7,217 nucleotides of DNA from Clostridia bacterium (lineage in GTDB: Bacteria; Bacillota; Clostridia; Oscillospirales; CAG-272): NCBI GenBank assembly GCA_017958705.1, contig JAGDCE010000293.1:1-7217 (forward strand), read 5' to 3'. Within the stretch, counting starts at the first letter, position 1; each line of letters begins with the position of its first letter. Both the position numbers and the translations under genes were made by a program. Positions 1 to 7,217 of the stretch are shown in pieces. The notes under the pieces were generated by a model. It ran no database searches. It was not told the origin of the DNA and saw only the letters and a program-made list of their open reading frames with translations.

Positions 1-2360
1 AGATCCCGTCCGGGGAATTCGACGCGGTGCAGATAAAGATAAAATCGAACATATGCGACGTACTCGGCCTTTTCCTCTGCGTTGACGGCGAGAAGGTATA
101 CAGTCCCGACAGGCAGCTCGTCCACCGCTTCGACGCGGGCGAAGAGCGCACGATAGTGATCCCCTGCACTCTCATGAACGATCTGCACGGCACGATCACC
201 GGGCTCAAGCTCTATTTCAGCGAGACAGAAAAGGGCGATGAGATCGAGATAACCGATTTCAGATTCATCAAGCGCGGCGGTCAGAAGATGCCGCTGCTGT
301 TCGAGCGCTCGTACCACACTTATCCCGATAAAGTTCACGAGCAGGTCCGCGTCGTCGCCTCGTCAGCGTATACCGGCGGCGGCTGGCTCGGATCAACGAT
401 AGAGATACCCGCGGACACGGTCCGCAAGTTCGTGATGAAGAACGCTGACGGCGAAGTATCAGAATTTGTTGAAGGCTTCGACTTCGGGACGCTCGAATAC
501 GTCGGTTTCGACGTCAAAGGCGCCGGAGTGTTCGGCCTAATTATGCCGAAGACACCGAACGGCACCGTGAACGTCGAGCTGATCGACGGCAACTACGTCA
601 TAACCCGCGAGATCAAACTCTCTGCGAGAATGACGGCGAACGCCTCGAGCCAGTTCTTTCACAGGATATACACCTCGGATTCCCACCAGTTCAACGATCT
701 GAGAAAGGAAGCGTATATCGAGCGCAACCCGCTGAGCGACATCCAGGTGACATACAAAGACAACGGCGGCAGACTCAGCGCATACGATCAGGTGCGCGGC
801 TGCTACCGGCTCTCTGTAAACGGCTCGGACTTTTCCGAATCGTACTATAAGACGCCCGACTATCAGCCGAAGGTCGAATTCGTCGTGACGGGCGACGGCG
901 CAGTCGACAGAACGATCTATATAAACGTTTTCACCTCGTCCGGCGCGCTCGAATGCGCGGCTCTGCTCGATCAGAACAACGCCGTGCTGCCCGTGCCGAT
1001 GCAGGTCAGCAAGAACTTCACCGGCGAGCGCGAGGAATCGCGCTACGACCCGAACGACAACCTGTTCGCCGGAGAATCGTATATGCCGGTCACAGTAAAA
1101 GCGGACGAATGCAAGAAGATGACTGTCGTTCACCTGTATCAGAACTGGGGCGATTACCCGCTGAAACAGCTTTCGTCGGTCAGCTTCATACAGCCGTATT
1201 ACCATCTTTCGATCGGCGTTTCGGAGACGAACTGCATAGCGCCGTACTTCGTGTTCGGCAAGGACGGCTGGACGCTGCCCGATTTCCGAGCGAATTCCGC
1301 GCCGCTCTGGACGAGTCAGCCACAGCACACCTCGATCGGCAGACTGCTGATATCGCAGTTCCAGACGGCCTCGAAGAGTCCGCTTTACATGTCGGAATCG
1401 CAGAGCGCGAAGATCGACTCGGCGGGTCCGGTATACGCCGACATGACGATGGATTACCTGTCGGACGACGGCTCGATCCTCGCGACGTACAGGCACGTAG
1501 AGCTTCCGCAGACGGACGAGAACCGCACGTATTACGAACTGCGGATCAAAGTTTTAAAGGATATAGCCATCGAGGATTTCAAGAACAATTTCAGCATATT
1601 CAGATTCGACAGCAGATACGGCAACGCGATGTACGCAAAGATCAGCTACATCAATGAAAACAACGAGACGATCACGGAAGACGTCGACATGAAGCGCAGG
1701 CGCGCCCGCATCGTCGGGTTCGGCAGCGATTCGCCGTACGTTGCCGTTTACAAACCGAATTACACCGTGCCCGGCAGTGAGAACACGGGAGCGGCCAACT
1801 TCGCATATATCATAAAGAACACCGATATAACGGTTGCGGGCGAGAAATACGCGAAAGGGCTCGCGTTCCGCGAAAGCTGCTACACGAACCAGACGCATCT
1901 CGATCTCACGCTCGATCTCGACACAGTGACGCTGAAAGCCGGCGATCATATCTACGTCGATTTCATACTTTTGCCGTGGGGCGAGACGAAGAGCGCGGAC
2001 GACGGCAACGTCAGAAACGTCCGCCAGGACAGCTGTATCAGCCCTTATAAGATAACCGCCGCGACCGGCACCGTCATAGAGGACAGTTACGTGCCGATGA
2101 TACGCGCCGAGGACGGAGTCGCGGAATTCACGTTTTCAGGCGGCGCCAATCACGGCGTCGTAAGGATATACGGTTTTGAAAGCTATACAAAACCGGATAT
2201 TAAGGTCAAAATCGACGGCGAATGGACGGAATACGACGTAGCCGGACCCGCCGGTTACGACGGATATCAGGCTTATTACGACGAAGACGGCACTTATTCG
2301 TTTTCGTTCATCGTCGATATGGACAAAGCCGATTCATACGAATTCAGAGTTACCCAGTAA
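1..2360 (+). CDS. 5'-truncated gene, C-terminal ~785 residues of a large (probably exported) protein paralogous to the next gene; function unknown
   Basis: The reading frame is open from the window edge (first full codon at 3) to TAA at 2358-2360. A GTG at 27 could be read as a start, but it lacks a ribosome binding site and similarity to the downstream paralog continues upstream of it, so the true start lies outside the window, probably ~250 codons upstream. The visible part aligns with residues ~252-1020 of the downstream lipoprotein. The first ~95 codons (to about 290) match the end of a galactose-binding-like beta-sandwich. The rest is the family's long conserved region, including an ETNCIAPYFV block at 1224-1253, QPQHTS at 1317-1334 and QTDENRTYY at 1509-1535. 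It ends in DGTYSFSF plus a short beta-rich tail, like its partner. By analogy it is probably a surface lipoprotein, but its signal peptide is not visible. I do not recognise an enzyme family; a glycan-binding or glycan-processing role is inferred from the paralog's architecture and the LacZ gene downstream. Confidence 0.9.
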   Translation, partial: IPSGEFDAVQIKIKSNICDVLGLFLCVDGEKVYSPDRQLVHRFDAGEERTIVIPCTLMNDLHGTITGLKLYFSETEKGDEIEITDFRFIKRGGQKMPLLFERSYHTYPDKVHEQVRVVASSAYTGGGWLGSTIEIPADTVRKFVMKNADGEVSEFVEGFDFGTLEYVGFDVKGAGVFGLIMPKTPNGTVNVELIDGNYVITREIKLSARMTANASSQFFHRIYTSDSHQFNDLRKEAYIERNPLSDIQVTYKDNGGRLSAYDQVRGCYRLSVNGSDFSESYYKTPDYQPKVEFVVTGDGAVDRTIYINVFTSSGALECAALLDQNNAVLPVPMQVSKNFTGEREESRYDPNDNLFAGESYMPVTVKADECKKMTVVHLYQNWGDYPLKQLSSVSFIQPYYHLSIGVSETNCIAPYFVFGKDGWTLPDFRANSAPLWTSQPQHTSIGRLLISQFQTASKSPLYMSESQSAKIDSAGPVYADMTMDYLSDDGSILATYRHVELPQTDENRTYYELRIKVLKDIAIEDFKNNFSIFRFDSRYGNAMYAKISYINENNETITEDVDMKRRRARIVGFGSDSPYVAVYKPNYTVPGSENTGAANFAYIIKNTDITVAGEKYAKGLAFRESCYTNQTHLDLTLDLDTVTLKAGDHIYVDFILLPWGETKSADDGNVRNVRQDSCISPYKITAATGTVIEDSYVPMIRAEDGVAEFTFSGGANHGVVRIYGFESYTKPDIKVKIDGEWTEYDVAGPAGYDGYQAYYDEDGTYSFSFIVDMDKADSYEFRVTQ

Positions 2361-2373
2361 CAGGGCAAGCCAA

Positions 2374-2380
2374 AAGGAGA
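2374..2380 (+). promoter_or_regulatory. Shine-Dalgarno site of the lipoprotein gene
   Basis: AAGGAGA lies 7 bases before the ATG at 2388, an almost ideal ribosome binding site. It supports this start over any downstream ATG. The 27-base gap after the preceding stop holds little else and no hairpin terminator, which supports co-transcription with the upstream gene. Confidence 0.85.
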
Positions 2381-2387
2381 AAAAGCC

Positions 2388-2453
2388 ATGAAAAAAACGA
2401 TCGCAGCAGTCGTCGCCGCACTGCTGTTGCTGCCGGTATTATTCGGCGGATGC
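2388..2453 (+). other. type II (lipoprotein) signal peptide ending at lipobox cysteine
   Basis: Encodes MKKTIAAVVAALLLLPVLFG followed by Gly-Cys, with the cysteine codon at 2451-2453. There are two lysines at the N-terminus, a hydrophobic core, and a lipobox FGGC. Phe at -3 is less usual than Leu/Val/Ile, but Gly-Gly before Cys is acceptable. Cleavage before Cys22 and lipidation are predicted from the known motif. Confidence 0.85.
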
Positions 2454-5450
2454 AAGCCGGGCGACGATACAGACACAGGGACCGAGCCGTCTGCGACGGC
2501 GGAGCCCGGCACCGTGACGGAAGGCACAGACACCGAGCCCGGCACGGACACGGAAACGGAGGAAATCATCGTGGACGAAGAACCCGTATTTTATGAAAAA
2601 ACAGAGCGCGACCCGGTCGATCCCGACACGGTCACGGTCGAAAACACCGACTGGAGCGACACGATCGTCAACGCGAACGCACAGGCGGACGGCGTCCAGG
2701 GCAAATTCACCGACGCGAAAAGGAAAGCGTTCCTTATAACGAACAGGACCTCTTCCCTGCTCTACGATCTGTCCTCAGACGGCGGCAAGCTGGTAGCCGG
2801 CGTTTATAACGCCGACGGTAAACCGTATTTCACCGGCGGATCCGACGTCATTGTCAAAGCCTCCGACGGCACCGAATTCAGCTCGGCTTATTCGATGAGC
2901 AACGGCCGCATGAACAGCCACCGCCTCGGCTATTACTATTACGATTTCCGCTTCTGCGATCAGCTTTTCATGAATCCCGACGCGATGAAGGTAAGCGAAG
3001 AAAATGAGAATTATTACGACATCATCGCTCACTCGGGCAAATGGGACGGCAACGACGTAACGAAGCTGGCGAAGAAAGACGGCATCGTGTCGTTCACGGT
3101 CAAGAACGCCAACGACCCGTACGTCCATTGCGAAACAAACTTTTCGACACAGGACTACGACTCGATCCAGATCACGATAAAGACAGAGTCGTCGACGTCC
3201 GGCGTGTTCTATATAGCCGCCGGCTCATACGGCTGGTTCAACGGAGATCAGCACATCAGCTTCAAATTCAGCTCCGGCGACTGGAATACCGTAGTCGTCC
3301 CGATATCGTCGATCCCGGATTACACCGGTACGGTGAAGGGCTTCAGATTCGACTGCGGCGAAACCGGCGAAACGATACAGATAAAAGACGTACGCGCGAT
3401 TAAGCGCGGCGACGCGTCGGTCCCGTTCGCGCTCGAGCGCATATTCCACACGTATTCCGATAAAATGCACGAGGTCGTGCGCGTCGTGCTTACCGACGAT
3501 TATACCGCCGGCGGCAAACTCGAGACGATCACGAAAATACCCGTCGACACGGTGAGAAAGTTCGTACTGAAAAACGCGGACGGCGAGGTATCCTCGCTTG
3601 ACGGATTTGATTTCTCAACGGCCGAATACGTCGCGTTCGACGTCAAGGGCGCCGGGATTTACGGGATCATAATGCCCGTGCGCGACAACAACGGTTATAT
3701 AAGCGTACAGGAAAAAGACGGTTATTACGTGATCACCCGCGGCATAGATCTGCCCGACAGTCTGAAAAAAGGCGCGGACGTGCTTTTCGGTCACAGGATC
3801 TATACGACTTCTTCGCATCAATTCAACGACATAAGAAAAGAGGCTTACGTTGAAAGAAACCCGCTGACGGACGTTTTCGTGGTAAAAAGGGTCGACAACG
3901 CGAGATTTTCCGGATATGATCCTCTCGTCGGCTGCTATAAATTCAGAGTCAACTCCTCGGATTTCAACAAAGCGTATTACAGAGAGCCGGACAAGCATTA
4001 TACCGTGAACGCGCTCTTCTGCGGCGACGGCGTCGCCGACAGGACCGTCTACGTGCAGACGGTCGAGGGAGGCGGTCAGCTTGAATGCGCGGCGCTCCTT
4101 GATGAAAACAACGCTCTGCTCCCGATACCGCTCGAGGTCGGCAAAAACTTCATGGGCGAAAAGGAAGAGCCTCTGTACGACCCGAAAGACACGTCGTACG
4201 GCGAGGTCTACGTTCCGATCACGATAAAGGCAAACGAGAACAAGCGCTTCACGGTGCTGAATCTTTATCAGAACTGGGGCAATTACCCGCTGAAGCAGCT
4301 TTCGTTCATAGCGTTCCATATCTGCTATTATCATATGTCCGTGGGCGTTACGGAGACAAACTGCATCGCTCCGTATTTCGTATACGGCAAGGACGGCTGG
4401 ACTCTGCCGGACTTCCGCGCAAATTCCGCGCCGCTCTGGTCCGGTCAGCCTCAGCACACGAGCGCCGGACGCCTGTACTTCTTACAGTACAAGGACGCCG
4501 AAGGGAATTCTTATAAATCCGAATCCCAGACCGCGGACATCTCCTCCGCCGGTCCCGTTTACGCCGATATAACGATGGATTATCTGTCCGACGACGGAAA
4601 GATCAAAGCGACGTACAGACATACCGAGACCGCGCAGACCGACGAGAACAGGACGTATTACAACATCTCGCTCGAGGTGCTCGACGATGTAGCGATCGCG
4701 GACTTCAAAAACGATTTCTCGTTCTTCACCTTCGACGGACGCGGGATCACGTATTCAAAAGTCGGTTATCTTGACGAGGACGGCAGCAACGTGACCGAAA
4801 AGGCGGTCAAGGGCACGAGAATAATCAAACTCGGAAAAGAATATCCGTACTACGATTATTTCGGCGGCAACAACACGGATTCCGTCAACTTCGCGCTGAT
4901 CGTGATGAAAAGCGACATCACGATAAACGGAGAGAAATACGACGGCAACTTCATTTTCAAAGACACGTATAACGGCACGCTGAACATCGGTTCCTTGTCG
5001 CTCGACCTCGACGACGTGACGCTCAAAAAAGGCGACAGGTTCGAGCTCGAAATAATCCTTATGCCGTGGGGCTACGGGACGAGCAAGGACGACCACAACG
5101 TGACCGACGTGAGAAACGACAGCTGCTATGATCCTTACAAGCTGACCGTGATCGAGGGCGAGGCCGTCGCCGACGACTTCATCCCGTCGGTGAAAGCAGT
5201 AAACAACACCGCGACGTTCAAAATATCCGGCGGAAAGAACACGGCGGCAGTCAGAGTATACGGATTTACAAGTTACTCAAAGCCGACGGTCACTTTCAAG
5301 GCCGACGGCGAGGCAAAGGATATCAGGCTCGAAGGTAAAAACGGATACGACGGATATCAGGTATATCTTGACGGAGACGGCACGTATTCGTTCTCTTTCA
5401 ACGTTGATATGGATAAAGCGTCTGAATACGAAATAACGGTAAAACAGTGA
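2388..5450 (+). CDS. large exported lipoprotein of unrecognised family with a probable galactose-binding-like module; paralog of the preceding gene
   Basis: Complete 1020-residue protein. Residues 1-22 form a lipoprotein signal peptide (MKK, a hydrophobic Ala/Val/Leu run, then LFGGC), with Cys22 the expected lipidated residue. Residues ~23-70 are a low-complexity Thr/Glu/Asp/Gly/Pro tether. Residues ~75-230 are globular and unrecognised. Residues ~234-341 look like a galactose-binding-like jelly roll, with the typical 'DWNTVVVPI...G.v.GfRfD...G..IqIkDvR' ending. Residues ~345-1020 form a long Tyr/Asp/Gly-rich region, probably several beta-domains, holding ETNCIAPYFV (656-665), QPQHTS (687-692) and QTDENRTYY (750-758). 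No catalytic signature I can name is present. It should be anchored to the outer face of the membrane. It follows its paralog by 27 bases and precedes a LacZ-type gene by 10, so it is probably part of a glycan-use operon (inference). It could be a binding protein, or an enzyme of an undescribed family. I am sure of the gene and its export, not of the function. Confidence 0.93.
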   Translation: MKKTIAAVVAALLLLPVLFGGCKPGDDTDTGTEPSATAEPGTVTEGTDTEPGTDTETEEIIVDEEPVFYEKTERDPVDPDTVTVENTDWSDTIVNANAQADGVQGKFTDAKRKAFLITNRTSSLLYDLSSDGGKLVAGVYNADGKPYFTGGSDVIVKASDGTEFSSAYSMSNGRMNSHRLGYYYYDFRFCDQLFMNPDAMKVSEENENYYDIIAHSGKWDGNDVTKLAKKDGIVSFTVKNANDPYVHCETNFSTQDYDSIQITIKTESSTSGVFYIAAGSYGWFNGDQHISFKFSSGDWNTVVVPISSIPDYTGTVKGFRFDCGETGETIQIKDVRAIKRGDASVPFALERIFHTYSDKMHEVVRVVLTDDYTAGGKLETITKIPVDTVRKFVLKNADGEVSSLDGFDFSTAEYVAFDVKGAGIYGIIMPVRDNNGYISVQEKDGYYVITRGIDLPDSLKKGADVLFGHRIYTTSSHQFNDIRKEAYVERNPLTDVFVVKRVDNARFSGYDPLVGCYKFRVNSSDFNKAYYREPDKHYTVNALFCGDGVADRTVYVQTVEGGGQLECAALLDENNALLPIPLEVGKNFMGEKEEPLYDPKDTSYGEVYVPITIKANENKRFTVLNLYQNWGNYPLKQLSFIAFHICYYHMSVGVTETNCIAPYFVYGKDGWTLPDFRANSAPLWSGQPQHTSAGRLYFLQYKDAEGNSYKSESQTADISSAGPVYADITMDYLSDDGKIKATYRHTETAQTDENRTYYNISLEVLDDVAIADFKNDFSFFTFDGRGITYSKVGYLDEDGSNVTEKAVKGTRIIKLGKEYPYYDYFGGNNTDSVNFALIVMKSDITINGEKYDGNFIFKDTYNGTLNIGSLSLDLDDVTLKKGDRFELEIILMPWGYGTSKDDHNVTDVRNDSCYDPYKLTVIEGEAVADDFIPSVKAVNNTATFKISGGKNTAAVRVYGFTSYSKPTVTFKADGEAKDIRLEGKNGYDGYQVYLDGDGTYSFSFNVDMDKASEYEITVKQ
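2454..2600 (+). other. low-complexity Thr/Glu/Asp/Gly-rich tether after the lipid anchor
   Basis: Residues ~23-71 are almost entirely Thr, Glu, Asp, Gly, Pro and Ala, with loosely repeated GTEP, AEPGT and TEPGTDTE units. The DNA shows matching imperfect repeats such as GAGCCCGGCAC. Such acidic, Thr-rich segments commonly act as flexible spacers holding a lipoprotein away from the membrane. The repeats make this the stretch most likely to vary in length between strains. Confidence 0.75.
3087..3410 (+). other. probable galactose-binding-like beta-sandwich module in the lipoprotein
   Basis: Residues ~234-341 alternate hydrophobic residues in a pattern of beta strands: VSFTVKN, then YDSIQITIKT, then WNTVVVPI, then GTVKGFRFD and finally IQIKDVRAIKRG. 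The closing 'W..v.vp.....G.v.gfRfD....G..I.Ikdvr.I' layout is typical of carbohydrate-binding jelly rolls attached to bacterial glycan-active proteins. The preceding paralog carries the corresponding module from the window edge to about 290. The assignment rests on pattern only and no ligand residues can be named. Confidence 0.5.
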
Positions 5451-5452
5451 GG
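5449..5452 (+). promoter_or_regulatory. Shine-Dalgarno site of the beta-galactosidase gene, overlapping the upstream stop codon
   Basis: GAGG spans the last two bases of the lipoprotein gene's TGA stop (5448-5450) and the first two bases after it, 8 bases before the ATG at 5461. This placement suits translational coupling: ribosomes ending the lipoprotein would sit on the start site of the next gene. No terminator fits in the 10-base gap. Confidence 0.75.
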
Positions 5453-5460
5453 TAATTTCA

Positions 5461-7217
5461 ATGAGACTTCCCGGATACTATCAGGATCTTCACACGCTCC
5501 ACGTCGGCTGCGAGGAGCCGCGCGCGTATTATATCCCCGCGCACAGTTATGATGCGGCAAAAGACGAAAACAGGGCGAAAAGCGTATATTTCAAGTCTTT
5601 ATGCGGCGTTTGGGATTTCAAATTCTATCAGTCCGTATCCGATCTGCCCGAAATAACGGAGCTCGACGGCGTGTCTTTCGACAGCATCGAGGTGCCGCGC
5701 AGCTGGCAGACGAAGCTCGGCTCAGGTTACGACGTGCCGCAGTATTCAAACTGCGCCTACCCGTTCCCGTTCGATCCGCCGTACGTGCCTGCGCAGGATC
5801 CGTGCGGTCTGTACGTTAAGACGTTCACGCTGCCGGACAACGTGCTTGAAAACAAGCGCGTTTACGTAAACTTCGAAGGCGTCGACAGCGGTTTCTTCCT
5901 GTACTGCAACGACCGCTTCGTCGGTTACAGTCAGGTCGCACACATGACGAGCGAATTTGAGCTGACGAAATATCTGAACGACGGAAAGAACGAACTGAAG
6001 GTCATCGTGCTGAAATGGACGGACGGCTCGTATCTTGAGGATCAGGACAAGTACAGATTTTCCGGGATATTCCGCGAGGTTTACCTGCTGTTCCGCGACA
6101 AATCGCATATAAAGGATATTAAAGTCGTCACTTCCCTTACCCGCGGATACGGCAAAGGCAAGGTGAAGGCTGAATTCAGCACGGACGGAGATGTCGATAT
6201 AAAAACGTCGCTTCTGTATAACGGTAAGGCCGCGGCGGAGCCGGACGGCGACGGAGTGATGACCGTGACCGGTCCGAAGCTCTGGTCCGACGAGACTCCG
6301 GAGCTGTACGAGCTTTATATACGCGCGGGAAGCGAGCATATCGTGATCCCCGTCGGCTTTACGGATATAAAGGTCAAAGACAGGGTCGCGTATCTTAACG
6401 GCAAGCCGATCAAGTTCAAGGGCGTAAACCGCCACGACAGCCATCCTCTGCTCGGCTCGGCGACGCCGTATGATCACATGAAAGAAGACGTGATGATCTT
6501 CAAGCGCCATAATATAAACGCGGTCAGGACCTCTCACTATCCGAACGATCCGAGGTTTGCGCTGCTTTGCGATAAATACGGTATCATGATGATTGACGAG
6601 ACGGACCTCGAAGCGCACGGCGTGGCGCTGTTCGGCCCGTGGACGCGTCTGTCCGACGATCCCGAATGGCAGGACGCTTACGTCGACCGCGTCAAGCTGA
6701 TGTACGAGAGGGACAAGAACCATCCGTCCGTGATCATGTGGTCTCTCGGCAACGAGGCGGGTTACGGCAGAAACCAGAAGGCGATGTCGAAGTACATCAA
6801 AGCGCGCGACAAAAAACGCCTCGTACACTACGAGGGCGGCAACGAAGGTTATACGAAAGGCGTATCGCAGGCGGGCACGCTCGACGTCGAAAGCTATATG
6901 TATCCGCACGTCGGCTTTATCGAAAAGTACGCGAAAGACGATAACAAAAAGCTTCCGCTGTTTCTGTGCGAATACTGCCACGCGATGGGCAACGGCCCCG
7001 GCGATCTTTCCGCGTACTGGGCGCTGTTTGACAAATACGACTGCCTGCTCGGCGGCTGCGTTTGGGAATTCACCGATCACAGCATGCGGACCGAAAAAGG
7101 CTTCACCTACGGCGGCGATTTCGGCGAGATCCCGCACGACGGCAATTTCTGCGTCGACGGACTCGTCTACCCCGACAGACGGCCGCACACGGGTCTGCTC
7201 GAGCTCAAACAGGCGAT
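5461..7217 (+). CDS. lacZ: beta-galactosidase, glycoside hydrolase family 2 (LacZ type), 3'-truncated by the window
   Basis: Open from ATG at 5461 to the window edge, 585 full codons of a family usually ~1000 residues long. It hydrolyses terminal beta-galactosides with retention of configuration. Residues ~40-210 form the N-terminal sugar-binding domain (PRSWQ, GYDVPQYSN, YPFPFDPPYVP). Residues ~217-303 are an Ig-like domain, and the TIM barrel starts near 305 (GVNRHDSHPL, RTSHYPND). Comparison with E. coli LacZ from memory gives Glu432 in SLGNEAGYG as acid/base (E461) and Glu504 in LCEYCHAMGNG as nucleophile (E537). Glu384 and His386 are magnesium ligands (E416, H418), and His359, Trp535 and Asn97 match H391, W568 and N102. 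Two sodium-site residues differ: Val159 for D201 and Asp566 for N604. There is no signal peptide, so it is cytoplasmic. The missing part should hold the second beta-sandwich and the C-terminal beta-galactosidase domain. The exact galactoside cannot be told from sequence. Confidence 0.93.
   Translation, partial: MRLPGYYQDLHTLHVGCEEPRAYYIPAHSYDAAKDENRAKSVYFKSLCGVWDFKFYQSVSDLPEITELDGVSFDSIEVPRSWQTKLGSGYDVPQYSNCAYPFPFDPPYVPAQDPCGLYVKTFTLPDNVLENKRVYVNFEGVDSGFFLYCNDRFVGYSQVAHMTSEFELTKYLNDGKNELKVIVLKWTDGSYLEDQDKYRFSGIFREVYLLFRDKSHIKDIKVVTSLTRGYGKGKVKAEFSTDGDVDIKTSLLYNGKAAAEPDGDGVMTVTGPKLWSDETPELYELYIRAGSEHIVIPVGFTDIKVKDRVAYLNGKPIKFKGVNRHDSHPLLGSATPYDHMKEDVMIFKRHNINAVRTSHYPNDPRFALLCDKYGIMMIDETDLEAHGVALFGPWTRLSDDPEWQDAYVDRVKLMYERDKNHPSVIMWSLGNEAGYGRNQKAMSKYIKARDKKRLVHYEGGNEGYTKGVSQAGTLDVESYMYPHVGFIEKYAKDDNKKLPLFLCEYCHAMGNGPGDLSAYWALFDKYDCLLGGCVWEFTDHSMRTEKGFTYGGDFGEIPHDGNFCVDGLVYPDRRPHTGLLELKQA

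Larger units (their letters stand above)
15..5450 (+). repeat. ancient tandem gene duplication, unit about 3.1 kb (copies 15-2360 and 3153-5450)
   Basis: The proteins from 15-2360 and 3153-5450 are collinear over their whole length. Offsets between matching codons are ~3.14 kb at the start, 3129 bases at the ETNCIAPYFV block and 3090 at the stop codons, so only small indels separate them. In the 29 codons at 1224-1310 versus 4353-4439 a hand comparison gives one amino-acid change (Phe/Tyr) and ten synonymous codon differences. That pattern means an old duplication kept under purifying selection, not a recent repeat or assembly artefact. Confidence 0.9.

Noticed and set aside
27..29. GTG as the start codon of the first gene
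   Set aside because: No Shine-Dalgarno precedes it, the frame is open to the window edge, and residues encoded upstream (GEFDA) still align with the paralog (QDYDS).
953..1657. 234-codon + strand frame overlapping gene 1
   Set aside because: Arg-rich shadow in another frame of a well-supported coding region; no ribosome binding site and no recognisable motif.
2300..2460. The first two genes being one protein split by a frameshift or stop
   Set aside because: The second has its own ribosome binding site, signal peptide and lipobox, and the two encode the same region twice, so they are duplicates and not halves.
2454..2600. A short tandem DNA repeat or regulatory element
   Set aside because: The repetition follows from the low-complexity Thr/Glu/Asp/Gly linker; units are imperfect and stay in frame.
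3615..4457. 280-codon antisense open frame opposite the lipoprotein gene (with a similar one at 537-1496)
   Set aside because: Both sit opposite the same conserved part of the two paralogs and their translations resemble each other only because the sense strands do. Composition is that of a shadow frame.
5746..7188. 480-codon antisense open frame on the - strand
   Set aside because: It lies wholly opposite the confidently recognised GH2 gene. The frame is open because the forward gene rarely uses TTA, CTA and TCA codons in phase. Its translation is Arg/Val/His-rich with no recognisable motif.

Overview
The window holds three genes in a row on the + strand and almost no non-coding DNA. It begins inside a gene cut off at its 5' end (1-2360). 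Next comes a complete gene for a large exported lipoprotein (2388-5450). Last is the first ~585 codons of a glycoside hydrolase family 2 beta-galactosidase (5461 to the window edge). The intergenic gaps are 27 and 10 bases, each with a good Shine-Dalgarno sequence and no terminator-like hairpin, so the three are most likely one transcript. No RNA gene, mobile element, CRISPR array or promoter is visible.

The first two genes are paralogs. The visible part of gene 1 lines up with residues ~252-1020 of gene 2 over its whole length, so the DNA is an old tandem duplication with a unit of about 3.1 kb. Gene 2 has a type II (lipoprotein) signal peptide and a Thr/Glu/Asp/Gly-rich tether. After these come a region I do not recognise, a probable galactose-binding-like beta-sandwich, and a long C-terminal region rich in Tyr, Asp and Gly that matches no family I can name. 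The C-terminal region is very well conserved between the two copies, while the beta-sandwich module has diverged strongly. Function is unknown; binding or processing of a glycan at the cell surface is an inference from architecture and context.

The third gene is recognised with confidence: it keeps the LacZ acid/base and nucleophile glutamates and the magnesium ligands. It has no signal peptide and should act in the cytoplasm. A plausible reading of the locus is that paired surface lipoproteins handle a galactose-containing glycan outside and the enzyme cleaves the imported oligosaccharide inside. No transporter or regulator lies within the window to support this directly.

The organism is probably a moderately GC-rich, Gram-positive Clostridia-type bacterium, perhaps of gut or rumen origin. 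The reasons are the lipoprotein signal, strong AGGAG-type ribosome binding sites, mixed codon use with frequent ATA isoleucine alongside GC-rich codons, and a LacZ N-terminus of the style seen in clostridial GH2 enzymes. This assignment is inference.
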